Source: Pseudomonas sp. LP_7_YM | Lineage (GTDB): Bacteria; Pseudomonadota; Gammaproteobacteria; Pseudomonadales; Pseudomonadaceae | Length of the DNA: 64,000 bases | NCBI RefSeq assembly: GCF_004364435.1 | Contig: NZ_SOCT01000002.1 | Span: forward strand, 1-64,000 | Reading direction: 5' to 3' | Part shown: positions 29,924 to 38,823 of the stretch, in pieces | Layout of the letters: every line of letters begins with the position of its first letter | Numbering within the stretch: position 1 is the stretch's first letter | The notes under the pieces: model-generated | Told to the model about the DNA's origin: nothing | Database searches by the model: none | The model's input: only the letters and a program-made list of their open reading frames with translations | Made by a program: the position numbers and the translations under genes

Positions 29924-30505
29924 ATGTTGCGTCGTGTTTTGTTCGGTTTGCTTGCAGTCGGCAGTCTGACGCTGGTGGGGTGCGCCCACAGTCCGCAATC
30001 CCTTAACCCGCAACCCAAGCTCAATGCCCAGTTGGCCGCCGTAGGGCATGGTCAGCAAGTGGTGGTGCGGGTAGTCGACGGTCGTCCTTCGCCGACCTTG
30101 GGCACGCGTGGCGGTCTGTATCCGGAAACCAGTTCGATCACGGTTCAGGGTCAGCAACTGGTGCCTCAGCTTCAGGCTCAGGCCGAAGCTGCCGTGCGGC
30201 TTCTGGGGTTCACGCCGGTGCAGGGTGGCAGCGGCGCGCAGTTGACTGTCACGCTGGCCGATCTGAAATATCAGTCGCCCAAAGAGGGCATGTATGTGAC
30301 CGAGGCCAGCATCAGCACGACCTTCCGAGCGGATGTACAGAACAATGGCCGCAGCTACAGCGGGCGTTATGCTGCCTCTCTGGATCAGCGCTTCGGCATG
30401 GCACCCAACGAAGAGACCAACACCAAGCTGGTCAGCGATGTCCTCAGCGATGCACTGACCCGCGTTTTCCAGGATCAGACCATCGGCCGCACCTTAGGCC
30501 AGTAA
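29924..30505 (+). CDS. YajG family lipoprotein
   Basis: A 193-aa lipoprotein precursor with lipobox LTLVGCAHS. The body matches YajG-type proteins (VVRVVDGRPSPTLGTRGG, later LTVTLADLKYQ and a C-terminal VSDVLSDALTRVFQD). The family is of unknown function and lies in the envelope. GGAGAA suits the ATG at 29924; one codon pair upstream (29918) is possible but abuts the ribosome-binding site. Confidence 0.85.
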   Translation: MLRRVLFGLLAVGSLTLVGCAHSPQSLNPQPKLNAQLAAVGHGQQVVVRVVDGRPSPTLGTRGGLYPETSSITVQGQQLVPQLQAQAEAAVRLLGFTPVQGGSGAQLTVTLADLKYQSPKEGMYVTEASISTTFRADVQNNGRSYSGRYAASLDQRFGMAPNEETNTKLVSDVLSDALTRVFQDQTIGRTLGQ

Positions 30506-30523
30506 GCGCTCTGGCTGTACGCC

Positions 30524-30558
30524 AAAGCCCCGGCATCGATAGATGTCGGGGCTTTTTT
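30524..30558 (+). terminator. Rho-independent terminator after the YajG-like gene
   Basis: AAAGCCCCGGCATC-gata-GATGTCGGGGCTTTTTT, a long stem with a run of six T, 18 bp after the stop. Confidence 0.92.
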
Positions 30559-30629
30559 GTGCGCGCAATAAGGGGCGTAATCCCCCGCTGTGGGGGCCAG
30601 ACGCTGTGCTTGATACGCAGCTGAAGGAT

Positions 30630-30833
30630 TCAAGCCGTCTGATAAAGATCGGGAAAGCTGACACCCGTCAACAGGTCGACCTCCGGCAAGTCTCGATGCG
30701 GGTGGCCGCCCAGCGCACAGTAGACCAGCCAGTGCCGATCCTGAACATTGAAGGCCAGACCATCGATCAAGGCTTGTTGTTCGTCGCTCGGACAGATGTG
30801 GTACAGGCGGTCCTGATTGTGGGCGTGCAGCAT
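30630..30833 (-). CDS. Conserved small hypothetical protein
   Basis: A 67-aa protein: MLHAHNQDRLYHICPSDEQQ, then DRHWLVYCALGGHPHRDLPEVD. Histidine- and aromatic-rich, with two cysteines. I recognise the sequence type as a conserved Pseudomonas protein without known function. It is transcribed opposite to both neighbours. Confidence 0.65.
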   Translation of the reverse strand: MLHAHNQDRLYHICPSDEQQALIDGLAFNVQDRHWLVYCALGGHPHRDLPEVDLLTGVSFPDLYQTA

Positions 30834-30969
30834 GTGAACTCCGTCTCTGAAGGCGCGTAAAGGCGCTACACAGTGACCGGTTCAGGTGACGTTAAGGTGA
30901 CAGGCGATACCGTACCCTCCAGACCGAAATCCATCCGCGGCGCAAATGACAGTGCGCTATCGAGGCCTC

Positions 30970-31239
30970 ATGTCGCTCATCCAGCAATCCCCCGGGATTG
31001 TCATCAACCTCTTCGCGCTACTGGCGGCAGGCCCTGGTATCTGGTTGTTGCACACGACTCGCCGCCATGAACAGCGAGAGACCACCCACCTCAACGCCCT
31101 TACCCGGCAGGCTCCGATTGATGAGCCCATGCACCTGATGGACGTGCCGACGCTGCGCCTGATCCGTCAGAGCTACCGGATCGGGGCCGCCTGCCTGTGG
31201 TTTGCGCTGTTGTTATCGTGGGTGAGTACAAAAATCTAA
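30970..31239 (+). CDS. Small membrane protein, unknown
   Basis: An 89-aa protein with two membrane segments: one at the N-terminus (IVINLFALLAAGPGIWLL) and one at the C-terminus (GAACLWFALLLSWVS). A polar stretch separates them. GAGG precedes the ATG at 30970. No family function is known. Confidence 0.6.
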   Translation: MSLIQQSPGIVINLFALLAAGPGIWLLHTTRRHEQRETTHLNALTRQAPIDEPMHLMDVPTLRLIRQSYRIGAACLWFALLLSWVSTKI

Positions 31240-31263
31240 CGGCGGTTGCAGACTAATGTGGCC

Positions 31264-31338
31264 GCGAATTCATTCGTGATGGGTCACTACAGCCGACGCA
31301 GCTCTCTGGCCTGCACGGGCCGCTCGCGAATGAATTCG
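31264..31338. repeat. REP-like inverted pair (exact 13-bp arms)
   Basis: GCGAATTCATTCG at 31264-31276 and its exact inverse CGAATGAATTCGC at 31326-31338, about 49 bp apart, in an intergenic region. The paired layout is typical of Pseudomonas REP doublets. Confidence 0.75.
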
Positions 31339-31382
31339 CGATCACAGGCGTTGTACCGCCGATAGGTCATGTGGCAGGCAAT

Positions 31383-31412
31383 AAAAAACGGCGCCTGGGC
31401 AGGCGCCGTTTT
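31383..31412. terminator. Terminator of the acyltransferase gene
   Basis: AAAAAACGGCGCCTG-gg-CAGGCGCCGTTTT, a strong stem with A/T tracts on both sides, 14 bp after the minus-strand acyltransferase stop. Confidence 0.9.
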
Positions 31413-31425
31413 CAGGCGCTAGCGA

Positions 31426-32589
31426 TCAGAGCGGCAACCCGGCCTTGACCCGATACTGATTGCGTACCGGCGTTGCGTATTGCAGCACCAGAAAAGGACG
31501 ATGCTCTTGAGGGCAGCCACTGAGTCGTCGCTGCCACTCTTCCTGGGCGCGTTCCAGCTCATCAGCCTGAAACACCTCGGCGGCGCTCGGCACCTTCAGG
31601 CTCGGATCGGCATCGGCCCATTGCGCATAAGCCAGGTAATGCACCGGGAACAGGCGGTAGCCACCCAGGATCTGCCGGTCCATCTCTATTGCCAACTGCT
31701 TGGTGTCTTCGAACACGTCGGTGATCGGCGGGGCAAAGTTGACGTGTACCCGGCCCTTGTAACCGGTAATACCCAGCGCAATGCTGACGTCATCTTCGCC
31801 TGGCGCCTTGGTGTAGCCGCCGGTGGTGGCGCGGATGTACAGCTCGCGGGCCTTGGCGTGATCGCATGGGTCGTATTCATAGCTGATCGACACCGGGGTG
31901 AGGTTCAACGACTGAATGACTTCGCCAAACGGCTCGTCCTTGCGGCTCATGTGGAACATCTTGAGGATGGCCGACTCGGTCCGGTCATCGCCGTCTTTGG
32001 CGCGACCTTCGGCCTGGGCGATCCAGATCGACTGGCAATCGTTGCGAATCGAATGGTTGATGTAGGCCGAAAGCAACTGATACGCCGCCATCTTCTCCCG
32101 GCGCCCGGTGATGGAGCGGTGCACGATGAAGCTCTTGTTCAGGCGCATCAGGTCGCTGACGAACGGCTTCTGCAGCAGGTTGTCGCCAATGGCAATGCGC
32201 GGCGTTGGCAGGCCCGCATGGTAGACCGCGTAATTGACGAAGGCCGGGTCCATCACGATATCGCGGTGGTTGGCCAGGAACAGGTAGGCGATGCCGGATT
32301 TGAACTGCTCGACACCGGTGTAGGTCACACCGTCGGTGGCGCGTTCGATTGTGTGGTCGACGTAATGTTCGACCTTGTCCTGCAACGCCGCTACCGATTC
32401 GATCCCGGCGAACTGGCGGCGCAGCTTGCGTGCGATAGCAGGCTGCAGAATCCAGCCCAGGGAGCCGGCCAGACGCGGGAAACGGAAATGCGTGAGGATC
32501 GCGAGAAACGCTTTGTCACCCAGCAGCCGATCGAGTACGGCTTTTACTTCGGTGTCGTCGTAGGGTCGGATGGCATCGAATTCGCCCAT
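31426..32589 (-). CDS. 1-acyl-sn-glycerol-3-phosphate acyltransferase-like protein
   Basis: A 387-aa acyltransferase of the PlsB/PlsC superfamily. The catalytic HX4D motif is NHRDIVMD, and a later region has IWIAQAEGRAKDGDDRT, the substrate-binding EG motif. The start at 32589 (MGEFDAIRPYDD) is favoured by GAGAG five bases upstream; an ATG immediately before it is possible. Substrate preference cannot be read from the sequence. It stands alone with a strong terminator. Confidence 0.82.
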   Translation of the reverse strand: MGEFDAIRPYDDTEVKAVLDRLLGDKAFLAILTHFRFPRLAGSLGWILQPAIARKLRRQFAGIESVAALQDKVEHYVDHTIERATDGVTYTGVEQFKSGIAYLFLANHRDIVMDPAFVNYAVYHAGLPTPRIAIGDNLLQKPFVSDLMRLNKSFIVHRSITGRREKMAAYQLLSAYINHSIRNDCQSIWIAQAEGRAKDGDDRTESAILKMFHMSRKDEPFGEVIQSLNLTPVSISYEYDPCDHAKARELYIRATTGGYTKAPGEDDVSIALGITGYKGRVHVNFAPPITDVFEDTKQLAIEMDRQILGGYRLFPVHYLAYAQWADADPSLKVPSAAEVFQADELERAQEEWQRRLSGCPQEHRPFLVLQYATPVRNQYRVKAGLPL

Positions 32590-32703
32590 CATGCTCTCTT
32601 GTTGGAAAAGGCTAGGGTAAGGTAGGTCGAGTCGCGATCCAAGGATGAACCCGGCCTGCAAACAAGTGAGCGATTATACGCAAAACTGCCGTCGGAGACT
32701 GTG

Positions 32704-32895
32704 ATGCACGAAATACAACCTGCAGCGCCTTACGAGTGCCCTTACTGCGGCGAGCCGGGAGAAACCGTTCTGGACCTCTCGGAAGGTGACAATAACTTCA
32801 TCGAGGATTGTCACGTCTGCTGTCGGCCGATCGAGTTTCACCTGGAAACCGACGGCGAGCAATGGGATCTGGAAGTCCGTGCCGAGAACGAATGA
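32704..32895 (+). CDS. CPXCG motif-containing cysteine-rich protein
   Basis: A 63-aa zinc-ribbon-like protein with ECPYCGEPGE and CHVCCRPIEF, two CxxC pairs that probably hold a metal. GGAG lies six bases before the ATG. Its stop overlaps the next start (ATGA), so it is coupled to the DUF2007 gene, an association common in gammaproteobacteria. Function unknown. Confidence 0.88.
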   Translation: MHEIQPAAPYECPYCGEPGETVLDLSEGDNNFIEDCHVCCRPIEFHLETDGEQWDLEVRAENE

Positions 32896-33155
32896 TGCGC
32901 AAAATCTATGAGCCTGAAAACCTGCTGGAAGGCGAGCTGCTGCAGTCAGTCCTTGCCAGTGAGGGCATTGAATCGCACATCACCGGTCGGCACCTGCTGG
33001 GCGCTGTCGGCGAGCTGCCGGTTTTCGGCCTGCTCGGGCTTGCAGTCGATGACGCTCAGGCTGAACGCGCACGCCAGTTGATCACTGAGTACAATGGCGC
33101 CTTTCCGTTGTCTGGCGACGAGCCCGACAACTACCCCGATGTGTTGTTGTGCTGA
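32892..33155 (+). CDS. DUF2007 domain protein
   Basis: An 87-aa protein of the DUF2007 family (putative signal-transducing or PII-like fold): KIYEPENLLEGELLQSVLAS, then SHITGRHLLGAVGELP and VDDAQAERARQLI. It overlaps the CPXCG gene by four bases. The family role is undefined. Confidence 0.87.
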   Translation: MMRKIYEPENLLEGELLQSVLASEGIESHITGRHLLGAVGELPVFGLLGLAVDDAQAERARQLITEYNGAFPLSGDEPDNYPDVLLC

Positions 33156-33205
33156 AGCCGGTACGGCGTCGCTTGATTCGCTTTTCAAAAGAGTTGCCCT
33201 GAGCC

Positions 33206-33835
33206 ATGTGTGGACGTTATGCGCTGTTTCGTTGGACGCCCGCGTTCGCAGCCTTGCCCGGATTCCCGGCGGACCAGCAGGCGCAATGGAACATCTCCCC
33301 CGCCGACTCGGTACTGATGATGCGTCAGATGCCGGGCGAGGAGGGTGGTCGAGAACTGGCGGGAGCGCGTTGGGGGCTGACGCCGCCCTGGTTGACCGAT
33401 TTGTCGCGCACCCCGGCGCATGCGCGTGCCGAGACGCTGGCCGAGCAGCCGATGTTTCGTCAGGCCTTTCGCGAGCGTCGTTGTCTGCTGCCAGCCAACG
33501 GCTTTTATGAGTGGCGCGGCACGGTACGCAAAAGGCCTTTCTGGCTGACGCCGGGTGAGGGCTCTGCGCTGTACTTTGCGGCGATCTGGGAGGCCTATCC
33601 GGTCGAAGGTCACGTCTACTTGAGCGTTGCCGTAGTGACCCAATCGGCAATGAGCCAGCGCAGACCGCTCATTCTGGATGTGGAAGGGCAGGCGGCCTGG
33701 CTTGATCCGGACAGTTCGCTGACGACCCTGCAATCACTGCTCGCAGCACCGCAGATGCAGCTGCGTGAACGGCCATTGGCGAATCTGGTGAATGATCCCA
33801 GGCTCAACGCGCCGGAGTGTCTGACCCCGCTTTAG
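33206..33835 (+). CDS. SRAP domain protein (YedK/HMCES)
   Basis: A 209-aa SOS-response-associated peptidase fold. After removal of Met1 the catalytic Cys2 (MCGRYALF) forms a thiazolidine link with abasic sites in single-stranded DNA. The conserved WGLTPPW, ARAETLAEQPMFR with the Asn/Glu region, and RCLLPANGFYEW blocks are in order. It lies alone downstream of the DUF2007 gene. Confidence 0.92.
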   Translation: MCGRYALFRWTPAFAALPGFPADQQAQWNISPADSVLMMRQMPGEEGGRELAGARWGLTPPWLTDLSRTPAHARAETLAEQPMFRQAFRERRCLLPANGFYEWRGTVRKRPFWLTPGEGSALYFAAIWEAYPVEGHVYLSVAVVTQSAMSQRRPLILDVEGQAAWLDPDSSLTTLQSLLAAPQMQLRERPLANLVNDPRLNAPECLTPL

Positions 33836-34072
33836 TGAGCGGCCTGATATAAGCCTCCGTTAAAAACAATGAGTCCCGGGGGCGCACCTGACAACTCGAC
33901 GGGGCATGACCTTCCCTGAGACGCGGCGAAGCTGCAATGCGCTCGTTTTGATATTTCATCCCTGCTACATAGCTGCACTTTTTCCTGCCATTTCGAATGG
34001 ACAGCGCCTGCCATCTGGCACTTGGCGGGTGTTACGCCTAGGATGTGCGGCTTGTTTCCAGGGAGATACAAA

Positions 34073-34891
34073 ATGCGCAAGACCTTTGCTCTTTGTGCCT
34101 TGAGCGCAGCGTTACTCGTTGCGGGCTGTCAGGCCGTTAACACCACCAGTGGAGATTCGGTGGGCGTCCAGCGCAAGCAATACATGTTCAGCATGTTGTC
34201 GACCGATCAGGTCAACGAGATGTACGCGCAGTCCTATCAAGAGACAGTTACCGAGGCTACGACCAAGGGTGTGCTGGACAAGAACAGTGCGCAAGCCAAG
34301 CGTGTACAGACGGTGGCTAACCGTTTGATCGCCCAGGCGCCGAAATTGCGTGCGGATGCCGCGCAGTGGCAGTGGCAAGTGAACCTGATCAAGAGCGATG
34401 AACTGAACGCCAACTGTGGGCCGGGTGGCAAGATCATCGTTTACAGCGGGCTGATCGACACCCTCAAACTCAGCGACGATGAGTTGGCAGCGGTCATGGG
34501 GCATGAAATCGCCCACGCCTTGCGCGAACATGGGCGTGAAGCCATGTCCAAGGCCTACGGTATCCAGATGGCCAAGTCCGGGGCCGGTTCCCTGCTTGGT
34601 CTGGGTCAGGACAGCCTGGCGCTGGCCGATACCGTGGTCAATTACAGCCTGACCTTGCCCAACAGCCGGGCCAACGAAAACGAAGCGGACTTGCTGGGTC
34701 TGGAACTCTCGGCCCGTGCCGGTTACAACCCCAATGCCGCGATCACGTTGTGGCAGAAGATGCAGGCTCAGGCGGGCGCGTCCCAGCCTGAATTCATGAG
34801 CACTCACCCGGCTTCGTCCAACCGGATAGCCTCATTGCAGGCGGCGATCCCCAAGGTGATGCCATTGTATGAGCAGGCGCCGAAATCATAA
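34073..34891 (+). CDS. M48 family metalloprotease lipoprotein
   Basis: A 272-aa zinc protease anchored by a lipobox (LLVAGCQAV). The zinc motif HEIAH is at residues 144-148 (AVMGHEIAHALREHG), and the third ligand region is ENEADLLGLEL. The architecture is like LoiP/YggG, periplasmic proteases of the outer membrane. GGGAG precedes the ATG at 34073. Confidence 0.9.
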   Translation: MRKTFALCALSAALLVAGCQAVNTTSGDSVGVQRKQYMFSMLSTDQVNEMYAQSYQETVTEATTKGVLDKNSAQAKRVQTVANRLIAQAPKLRADAAQWQWQVNLIKSDELNANCGPGGKIIVYSGLIDTLKLSDDELAAVMGHEIAHALREHGREAMSKAYGIQMAKSGAGSLLGLGQDSLALADTVVNYSLTLPNSRANENEADLLGLELSARAGYNPNAAITLWQKMQAQAGASQPEFMSTHPASSNRIASLQAAIPKVMPLYEQAPKS

Positions 34892-34925
34892 GCGTATGAA
34901 GTGAACGGTCTGGCCCGTGCCTGTC

Positions 34926-35005
34926 GGAGCGAGCTTGCTCGGGAATGCAGTCGTTCAGTCGATATCGATTGTCTGGCTGGACGCTTTCGCGAGCAAGCTC
35001 GCTCC
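34926..35005. repeat. REP doublet (exact 16-bp arms)
   Basis: GGAGCGAGCTTGCTCG at 34926-34941 and its exact inverse CGAGCAAGCTCGCTCC at 34990-35005, with about 48 bp between. This is the classical Pseudomonas REP type, different in core from the GAATTC type seen elsewhere in the window. It lies between convergent genes. Confidence 0.88.
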
Positions 35006-35045
35006 CACAGATGTAAATACGTTGCCGTCAGGTCCGGTTAAAGGC

Positions 35046-35630
35046 TTAAACCCAACCGCTCACCTGCATCGCCTTGTACACCGCAACGATTGCCAGAATG
35101 AAGAAAGCGCCCGCTGCCAAGCGACGAATCAGCGTCAACGGCAGTTTTTCAGCTGCGAAATTACCCGCCAGTACCACCGGGACGTTGGCCAGCAGCATGC
35201 CCAGCGTCGTGCCCAGAATCACCAGCCAGAGATGGGAGTACTGCGCCGCCAGCATCACCGTGGCGATCTGCGTCTTGTCGCCGATTTCAGCGATGAAGAA
35301 CGCGATGAGCGTGGTCATGAACGGGCCGAACTTGCGTGCGGTGTTGGCCTCGTCGTCATCCATCTTGTCCGGCACCAGGGTCCACAGGGCAGTGGCGGTG
35401 AAGCTTGCGGCCAGAATCCAGTGCAGTATGGCGTCGGAAAGGAAACTGCTGAACCAGGCACCTACCGCACCGGCGGCAGCGTGGTTGGCCAGGGTTGCCG
35501 CGACAATGCCGGCGATGATCGGCCAGGGCTTGCGAAAGCGGGCAGCAAGAATGAGCGCGAGGAGTTGGGTCTTGTCACCGATTTCGGCCAGTGCGACGAC
35601 TGCGGTGGGGACCAACAGGGATTCCAGCAT
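35046..35630 (-). CDS. GDT1/TMEM165 (UPF0016) family manganese transporter
   Basis: A 194-aa membrane protein with two copies of the family motif: EIGDKTQLLALILAARF near residue 16 and EIGDKTQIATVMLAAQY near residue 116. Six membrane segments are arranged in two repeats. Members export Mn2+ (or move Ca2+/Mn2+). The yybP-ykoY riboswitch directly upstream supports manganese export. Confidence 0.93.
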   Translation of the reverse strand: MLESLLVPTAVVALAEIGDKTQLLALILAARFRKPWPIIAGIVAATLANHAAAGAVGAWFSSFLSDAILHWILAASFTATALWTLVPDKMDDDEANTARKFGPFMTTLIAFFIAEIGDKTQIATVMLAAQYSHLWLVILGTTLGMLLANVPVVLAGNFAAEKLPLTLIRRLAAGAFFILAIVAVYKAMQVSGWV

Positions 35631-35654
35631 CAGGATTTTCCTAAGGGGCGGGTC

Positions 35655-35832
35655 AACACGGCTATGACACGTACAACCTCCCCGCCCCGGGTCAGGATGT
35701 TCGTGTCATAGGTCTTGTCAAACCACCGATCCGTCTGGGCGGATCTGGGGTCGCACGCACCATGGCCTTAGGGCCAAGTATGTTGATGCGTGCCGGACGA
35801 GCATGGCGCTCGTGGGAGACTACTCCCCTAGG
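35655..35832 (-). promoter_or_regulatory. yybP-ykoY manganese riboswitch and expression platform
   Basis: On the minus strand the leader of the GDT1 gene contains GGGGAGTAG (from 35828), CATCAACATACTTGG and CAAGACCTATG, which are the conserved parts of the yybP-ykoY (Mn2+) aptamer. They lie in the order and spacing seen in the E. coli mntP and alx leaders. Downstream, CTATGACACG (35711-35702) can pair with CGTGTCATAG (35671-35662), forming a long stem just before the gene. That is a likely expression platform. High Mn2+ should favour expression of the exporter. Confidence 0.92.
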
Positions 35833-35879
35833 ACGGAGCGGATTCTGCCTTCGAGAACCCGGTTCGGCAAGCGTTAATT

Positions 35880-36878
35880 TCAGGCGCGTTTGGCCCGGTA
35901 AATCCGGAAGCCATTTGCTTCGGCCATGACGGCACAGACGCCAAGGTGCTGCTCGATGATCGGTTGATAACGCAGGAAGCTGTTGGCGACAAGCCGCAGT
36001 TCGCCGCCTTTTTTCAAATGTTCGCGTGATTTTCGCAACAGATTTTCAGTGGCTGCATAATCGGTATGGACGCCGGTATGGAAGGGCGGATTGGTCAGAA
36101 TCACATCCAGATGCTTAGGCGCTGCGTCAATGCCGTTGCCCGTGATCACTTGTGCTTCCAGGCCATTTGCATCAAGGGTCAGACGGCTGCTGGCCGTGGC
36201 GAACGCATCGACATCGAGCATGGTCACGTTCATGTCAGGGTTGCGACGCTTGACCGCTGCGCCGAGCACGCCTGCGCCACAACCGAAGTCCAGCAGATGG
36301 CCGGTGGGCAGTCGGTCAAGGTTTTCCAGTAACAGGGCGGATCCCCGGTCCAGCCGACCGTGACTGAATACGCCCGGCAGGCTGACGACTTTCAGCGGTG
36401 CGCCTTCGACCTCGATCTCGAAGTGCCTGGCCAGCGTAGTCAGCTCTACAGCTTGCGCAGGGTTCTGCACCGTCACTTGCCAGAGCTGGCAATGACGCGC
36501 GCTGTCGAGTTTGCAGGCGCGGCCAAAGGGGCTCAGTTGACGCGCAGCGGCTTCGATACCTGCACGCTTTTCGCCCACCAGAAACAGCTCTCGGCCCGCA
36601 AGACGAGAGGCCAGTGCGTTGATCAGGTAGTCGGTGAGGTCGCGTGCTTTGGGCAGGAACAACACCGCAGCGTCAAAAGGTTCGGTGGGAGCCTCTGTGC
36701 CGAAGTGCGTGCGATCAGCGAAGCGGGCCTCCAGCGCCGCGAAATCCCCGGCATGCCAGCTCCAGCCCTGCGCATTGGGCAGCGTGCCCAGCAAGTCGTC
36801 GGCAGGCAGACCGGTCAAAAGCAACGAGCCCTGAAACAACTCGGCCTGACGGAGTAACACTTCACTGCGCGGGTCCAT
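35880..36878 (-). CDS. RsmC/RlmG-like rRNA guanine methyltransferase
   Basis: A 332-aa SAM-dependent methylase with a degenerate N-terminal domain and a catalytic C-terminal domain. The SAM loop is [16 protein letters not shown] and the catalytic motif is LTNPPFHTG. This is the architecture of enzymes making m2G in 16S (RsmC) or 23S (RlmG) rRNA; which one cannot be decided here. The ATG at 36878 sits six bases from GGAG; 36881 is an alternative. Confidence 0.83.
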   Translation of the reverse strand: MDPRSEVLLRQAELFQGSLLLTGLPADDLLGTLPNAQGWSWHAGDFAALEARFADRTHFGTEAPTEPFDAAVLFLPKARDLTDYLINALASRLAGRELFLVGEKRAGIEAAARQLSPFGRACKLDSARHCQLWQVTVQNPAQAVELTTLARHFEIEVEGAPLKVVSLPGVFSHGRLDRGSALLLENLDRLPTGHLLDFGCGAGVLGAAVKRRNPDMNVTMLDVDAFATASSRLTLDANGLEAQVITGNGIDAAPKHLDVILTNPPFHTGVHTDYAATENLLRKSREHLKKGGELRLVANSFLRYQPIIEQHLGVCAVMAEANGFRIYRAKRA

Positions 36879-36932
36879 CATCGGCTCCTGAAAAAAGGGC
36901 GCAGTCTAGCAGGTGATGACAGGTCCGCTGTA

Positions 36933-36946
36933 GGAGCGCACGCTCC
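36933..36946. repeat. Single short REP-like palindrome
   Basis: GGAGCG-ca-CGCTCC lies between the methylase and dehydrogenase genes in a TAGGAGCGCACGCTCCCACA context like the REP doublet at 34.9 kb. Confidence 0.45.
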
Positions 36947-36963
36947 CACATGACTGCGCAGGT

Positions 36964-37929
36964 TTAGCTGACAACCCGAATCGGCTTGCCGGCATAGAAC
37001 GCCTGGGCGTTCTCGTTGATCTGGCCGACGATGCGCTGGCGTGCTTCCTGGCTGCCCCAGGCGCTGTGCGGGGTCACGATCAGGCGCGGAATGTCACCAG
37101 ACAGCAGCGGGTTGCCATTGACCGGAGGCTCGACTGTCAGTACATCGGTCGCCGCGCCGCCCAGATGGCCGTTGCGCAGGGCATCGGCCAACGCCTGCTC
37201 ATTGATTAGCCCGCCGCGCGCGGTATTGACGATAAAGGCTTTGGGCTTCATCAGACTCAATTCATGGGCGCCGATCATGTCACGGGTGTGTTCGTTGAGC
37301 GGGCAGTGCAGGGTCAAGGCGTCCACCTGAGGCAACAGTTCATGCAAAGGGGCGCGGTCAGGGCGGGCAGGGCGACCGGGAATCTGCCCCGAAACAACGC
37401 GCATGCCGAATGCCTCGGCCAGCTTCGCCACGGCTCCTCCCAGTTCACCATGCCCCAGCAGGCCCAGCGTCTTGCCTTCCAGTTCCACAATCGGGAAGTC
37501 CAGCAGGCAGAACTGCTTCGATTTCTGCCATTGGCCTTGATGGATGGCCTGTTGGTAATCCGGCAGGCGCGTTGCCATCGCCAGCAGCAGCATCAAGGCG
37601 TGCTGCGCCACCGACGGTGTGCCATATCCCTGGCAATTGCTTACTACCACACCGTGCTTGCGCGCCGCCTCGAGGTCGATGTTGTTGACCCCTGTCGCAG
37701 TCACCAGCACCAGCTTGAGCTCAGGACAGGCGTCGAACGTGGCGGCATTGATCATGATCTTGTTGGAGATCGCTACCTGAGCCCCTTGCAGTCGTTCAGC
37801 CACCTGCTCAGGGCGGGTCGCCGAATGCAGCACCAGTTCGCTGAAGGTTTCGCGCCAGGGTGCAAGGTCCAGATCGCCGAGATCCAAAGAGGTGTGATCC
37901 AGGAAAACTGCTCTGCTTTGACTCGACAT
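36964..37929 (-). CDS. hprA: D-2-hydroxyacid dehydrogenase (hydroxypyruvate/glycerate type)
   Basis: A 321-aa NAD(P)H-dependent reductase of the D-isomer-specific family. It has the nucleotide loop GLLGHGELGGAVAKLA. The catalytic residues are Arg in VNTARGGLINEQAL, Glu in LTVEPP and His in VTPHSAWGS. The start at 37929 (MSSQSRAVFLDH) matches family length; the open frame extends far upstream without similarity. The gene name follows the Pseudomonas neighbourhood (beside the RsmC-like gene), so substrate is inferred. Confidence 0.85.
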   Translation of the reverse strand: MSSQSRAVFLDHTSLDLGDLDLAPWRETFSELVLHSATRPEQVAERLQGAQVAISNKIMINAATFDACPELKLVLVTATGVNNIDLEAARKHGVVVSNCQGYGTPSVAQHALMLLLAMATRLPDYQQAIHQGQWQKSKQFCLLDFPIVELEGKTLGLLGHGELGGAVAKLAEAFGMRVVSGQIPGRPARPDRAPLHELLPQVDALTLHCPLNEHTRDMIGAHELSLMKPKAFIVNTARGGLINEQALADALRNGHLGGAATDVLTVEPPVNGNPLLSGDIPRLIVTPHSAWGSQEARQRIVGQINENAQAFYAGKPIRVVS

Positions 37930-38016
37930 CAGCTGTGCCTTTTGCTCGGTGAGGGGGAGGCGTAAGGTAGCGAGCGTACCAGAGCCCGCCATTCGTAAAA
38001 ACGTTGGAGACCTACT

Positions 38017-38646
38017 ATGTACTGGACGGAATTTTTCACCGTAGCGCTGATTCATCTGCTTGCCGTCGCCAGTCCCGGTCCGGATTTTGCGGTGGTGGTG
38101 CGTGAAAGCGTGACCCATGGGCGCAAGGCTGGAACCTATACCGCCATGGGGGTGGGCACCGCGATTTTCCTGCACGTTGGCTATTCGTTGCTGGGCATCG
38201 GGCTGATCGTTTCCCAATCCATCGTGCTGTTCAATGCGCTGAAATGGGCGGCAGCTGCCTATCTGCTGTACATCGGCATCAAGGCTCTGCGCGCCAAGCC
38301 GGCAAACGCTTCGGATGCGCCGGTAGATCTGGCCAAGGGTGAGCGCACCGCTCGCGGCGCTTTTACCGCAGGCTTTGTGACCAATGGCTTGAACCCGAAA
38401 GCAACGCTGTTTTTCCTTTCGCTGTTCACCGTGGTCATCAACCCGCACACGCCGTTACTGGTTCAGGCCAGTTATGGGGTGTACCTGGCATTGGCGACCG
38501 GCGTCTGGTTCTGCCTGGTCGCGCGGCTGTTCAGTCAGGAACGCGTACGTGCCGGTTTCGCCCGCATGGGGCACTGGTTCGACCGTGCAATGGGTGCAGT
38601 GCTGGTGGCACTGGGAGTGAAGCTGGCGTTGACCGAAATGCATTGA
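38017..38646 (+). CDS. LysE/RhtB family amino-acid exporter
   Basis: A 209-aa inner-membrane protein with about six spans. The N-terminal ALIHLLAVASPGPDFAVVVR contains the family SPGP motif, and VTNGLNPKATLFFLSLF the second. Substrates vary in the family (homoserine, threonine, branched amino acids). It is divergent from the dehydrogenase gene by about 87 bp. Confidence 0.9.
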   Translation: MYWTEFFTVALIHLLAVASPGPDFAVVVRESVTHGRKAGTYTAMGVGTAIFLHVGYSLLGIGLIVSQSIVLFNALKWAAAAYLLYIGIKALRAKPANASDAPVDLAKGERTARGAFTAGFVTNGLNPKATLFFLSLFTVVINPHTPLLVQASYGVYLALATGVWFCLVARLFSQERVRAGFARMGHWFDRAMGAVLVALGVKLALTEMH

Positions 38647-38823
38647 GGGCCGCAGTGCCCCAACGCGGGTCGCGTGGGCGTAAGGGCGCCCCGTCAATGC
38701 GCCTGGATGCCGGCATTGTCGCCCGTTATGAGAATCATTCCTTCGGCTGGTTTGGCTGGCGGGTGAAGGCTCTAGAGTGCATATTTTTTCAGCACCTCCC
38801 ATGCGTCTTGAAAAGGAATTTTC

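Noticed and set aside
36964..38448. Long N-terminal extension (about 173 aa) of the hydroxyacid dehydrogenase
   Set aside because: The extension is antisense to the LysE gene and outside family length; the start at 37929 gives the normal protein.
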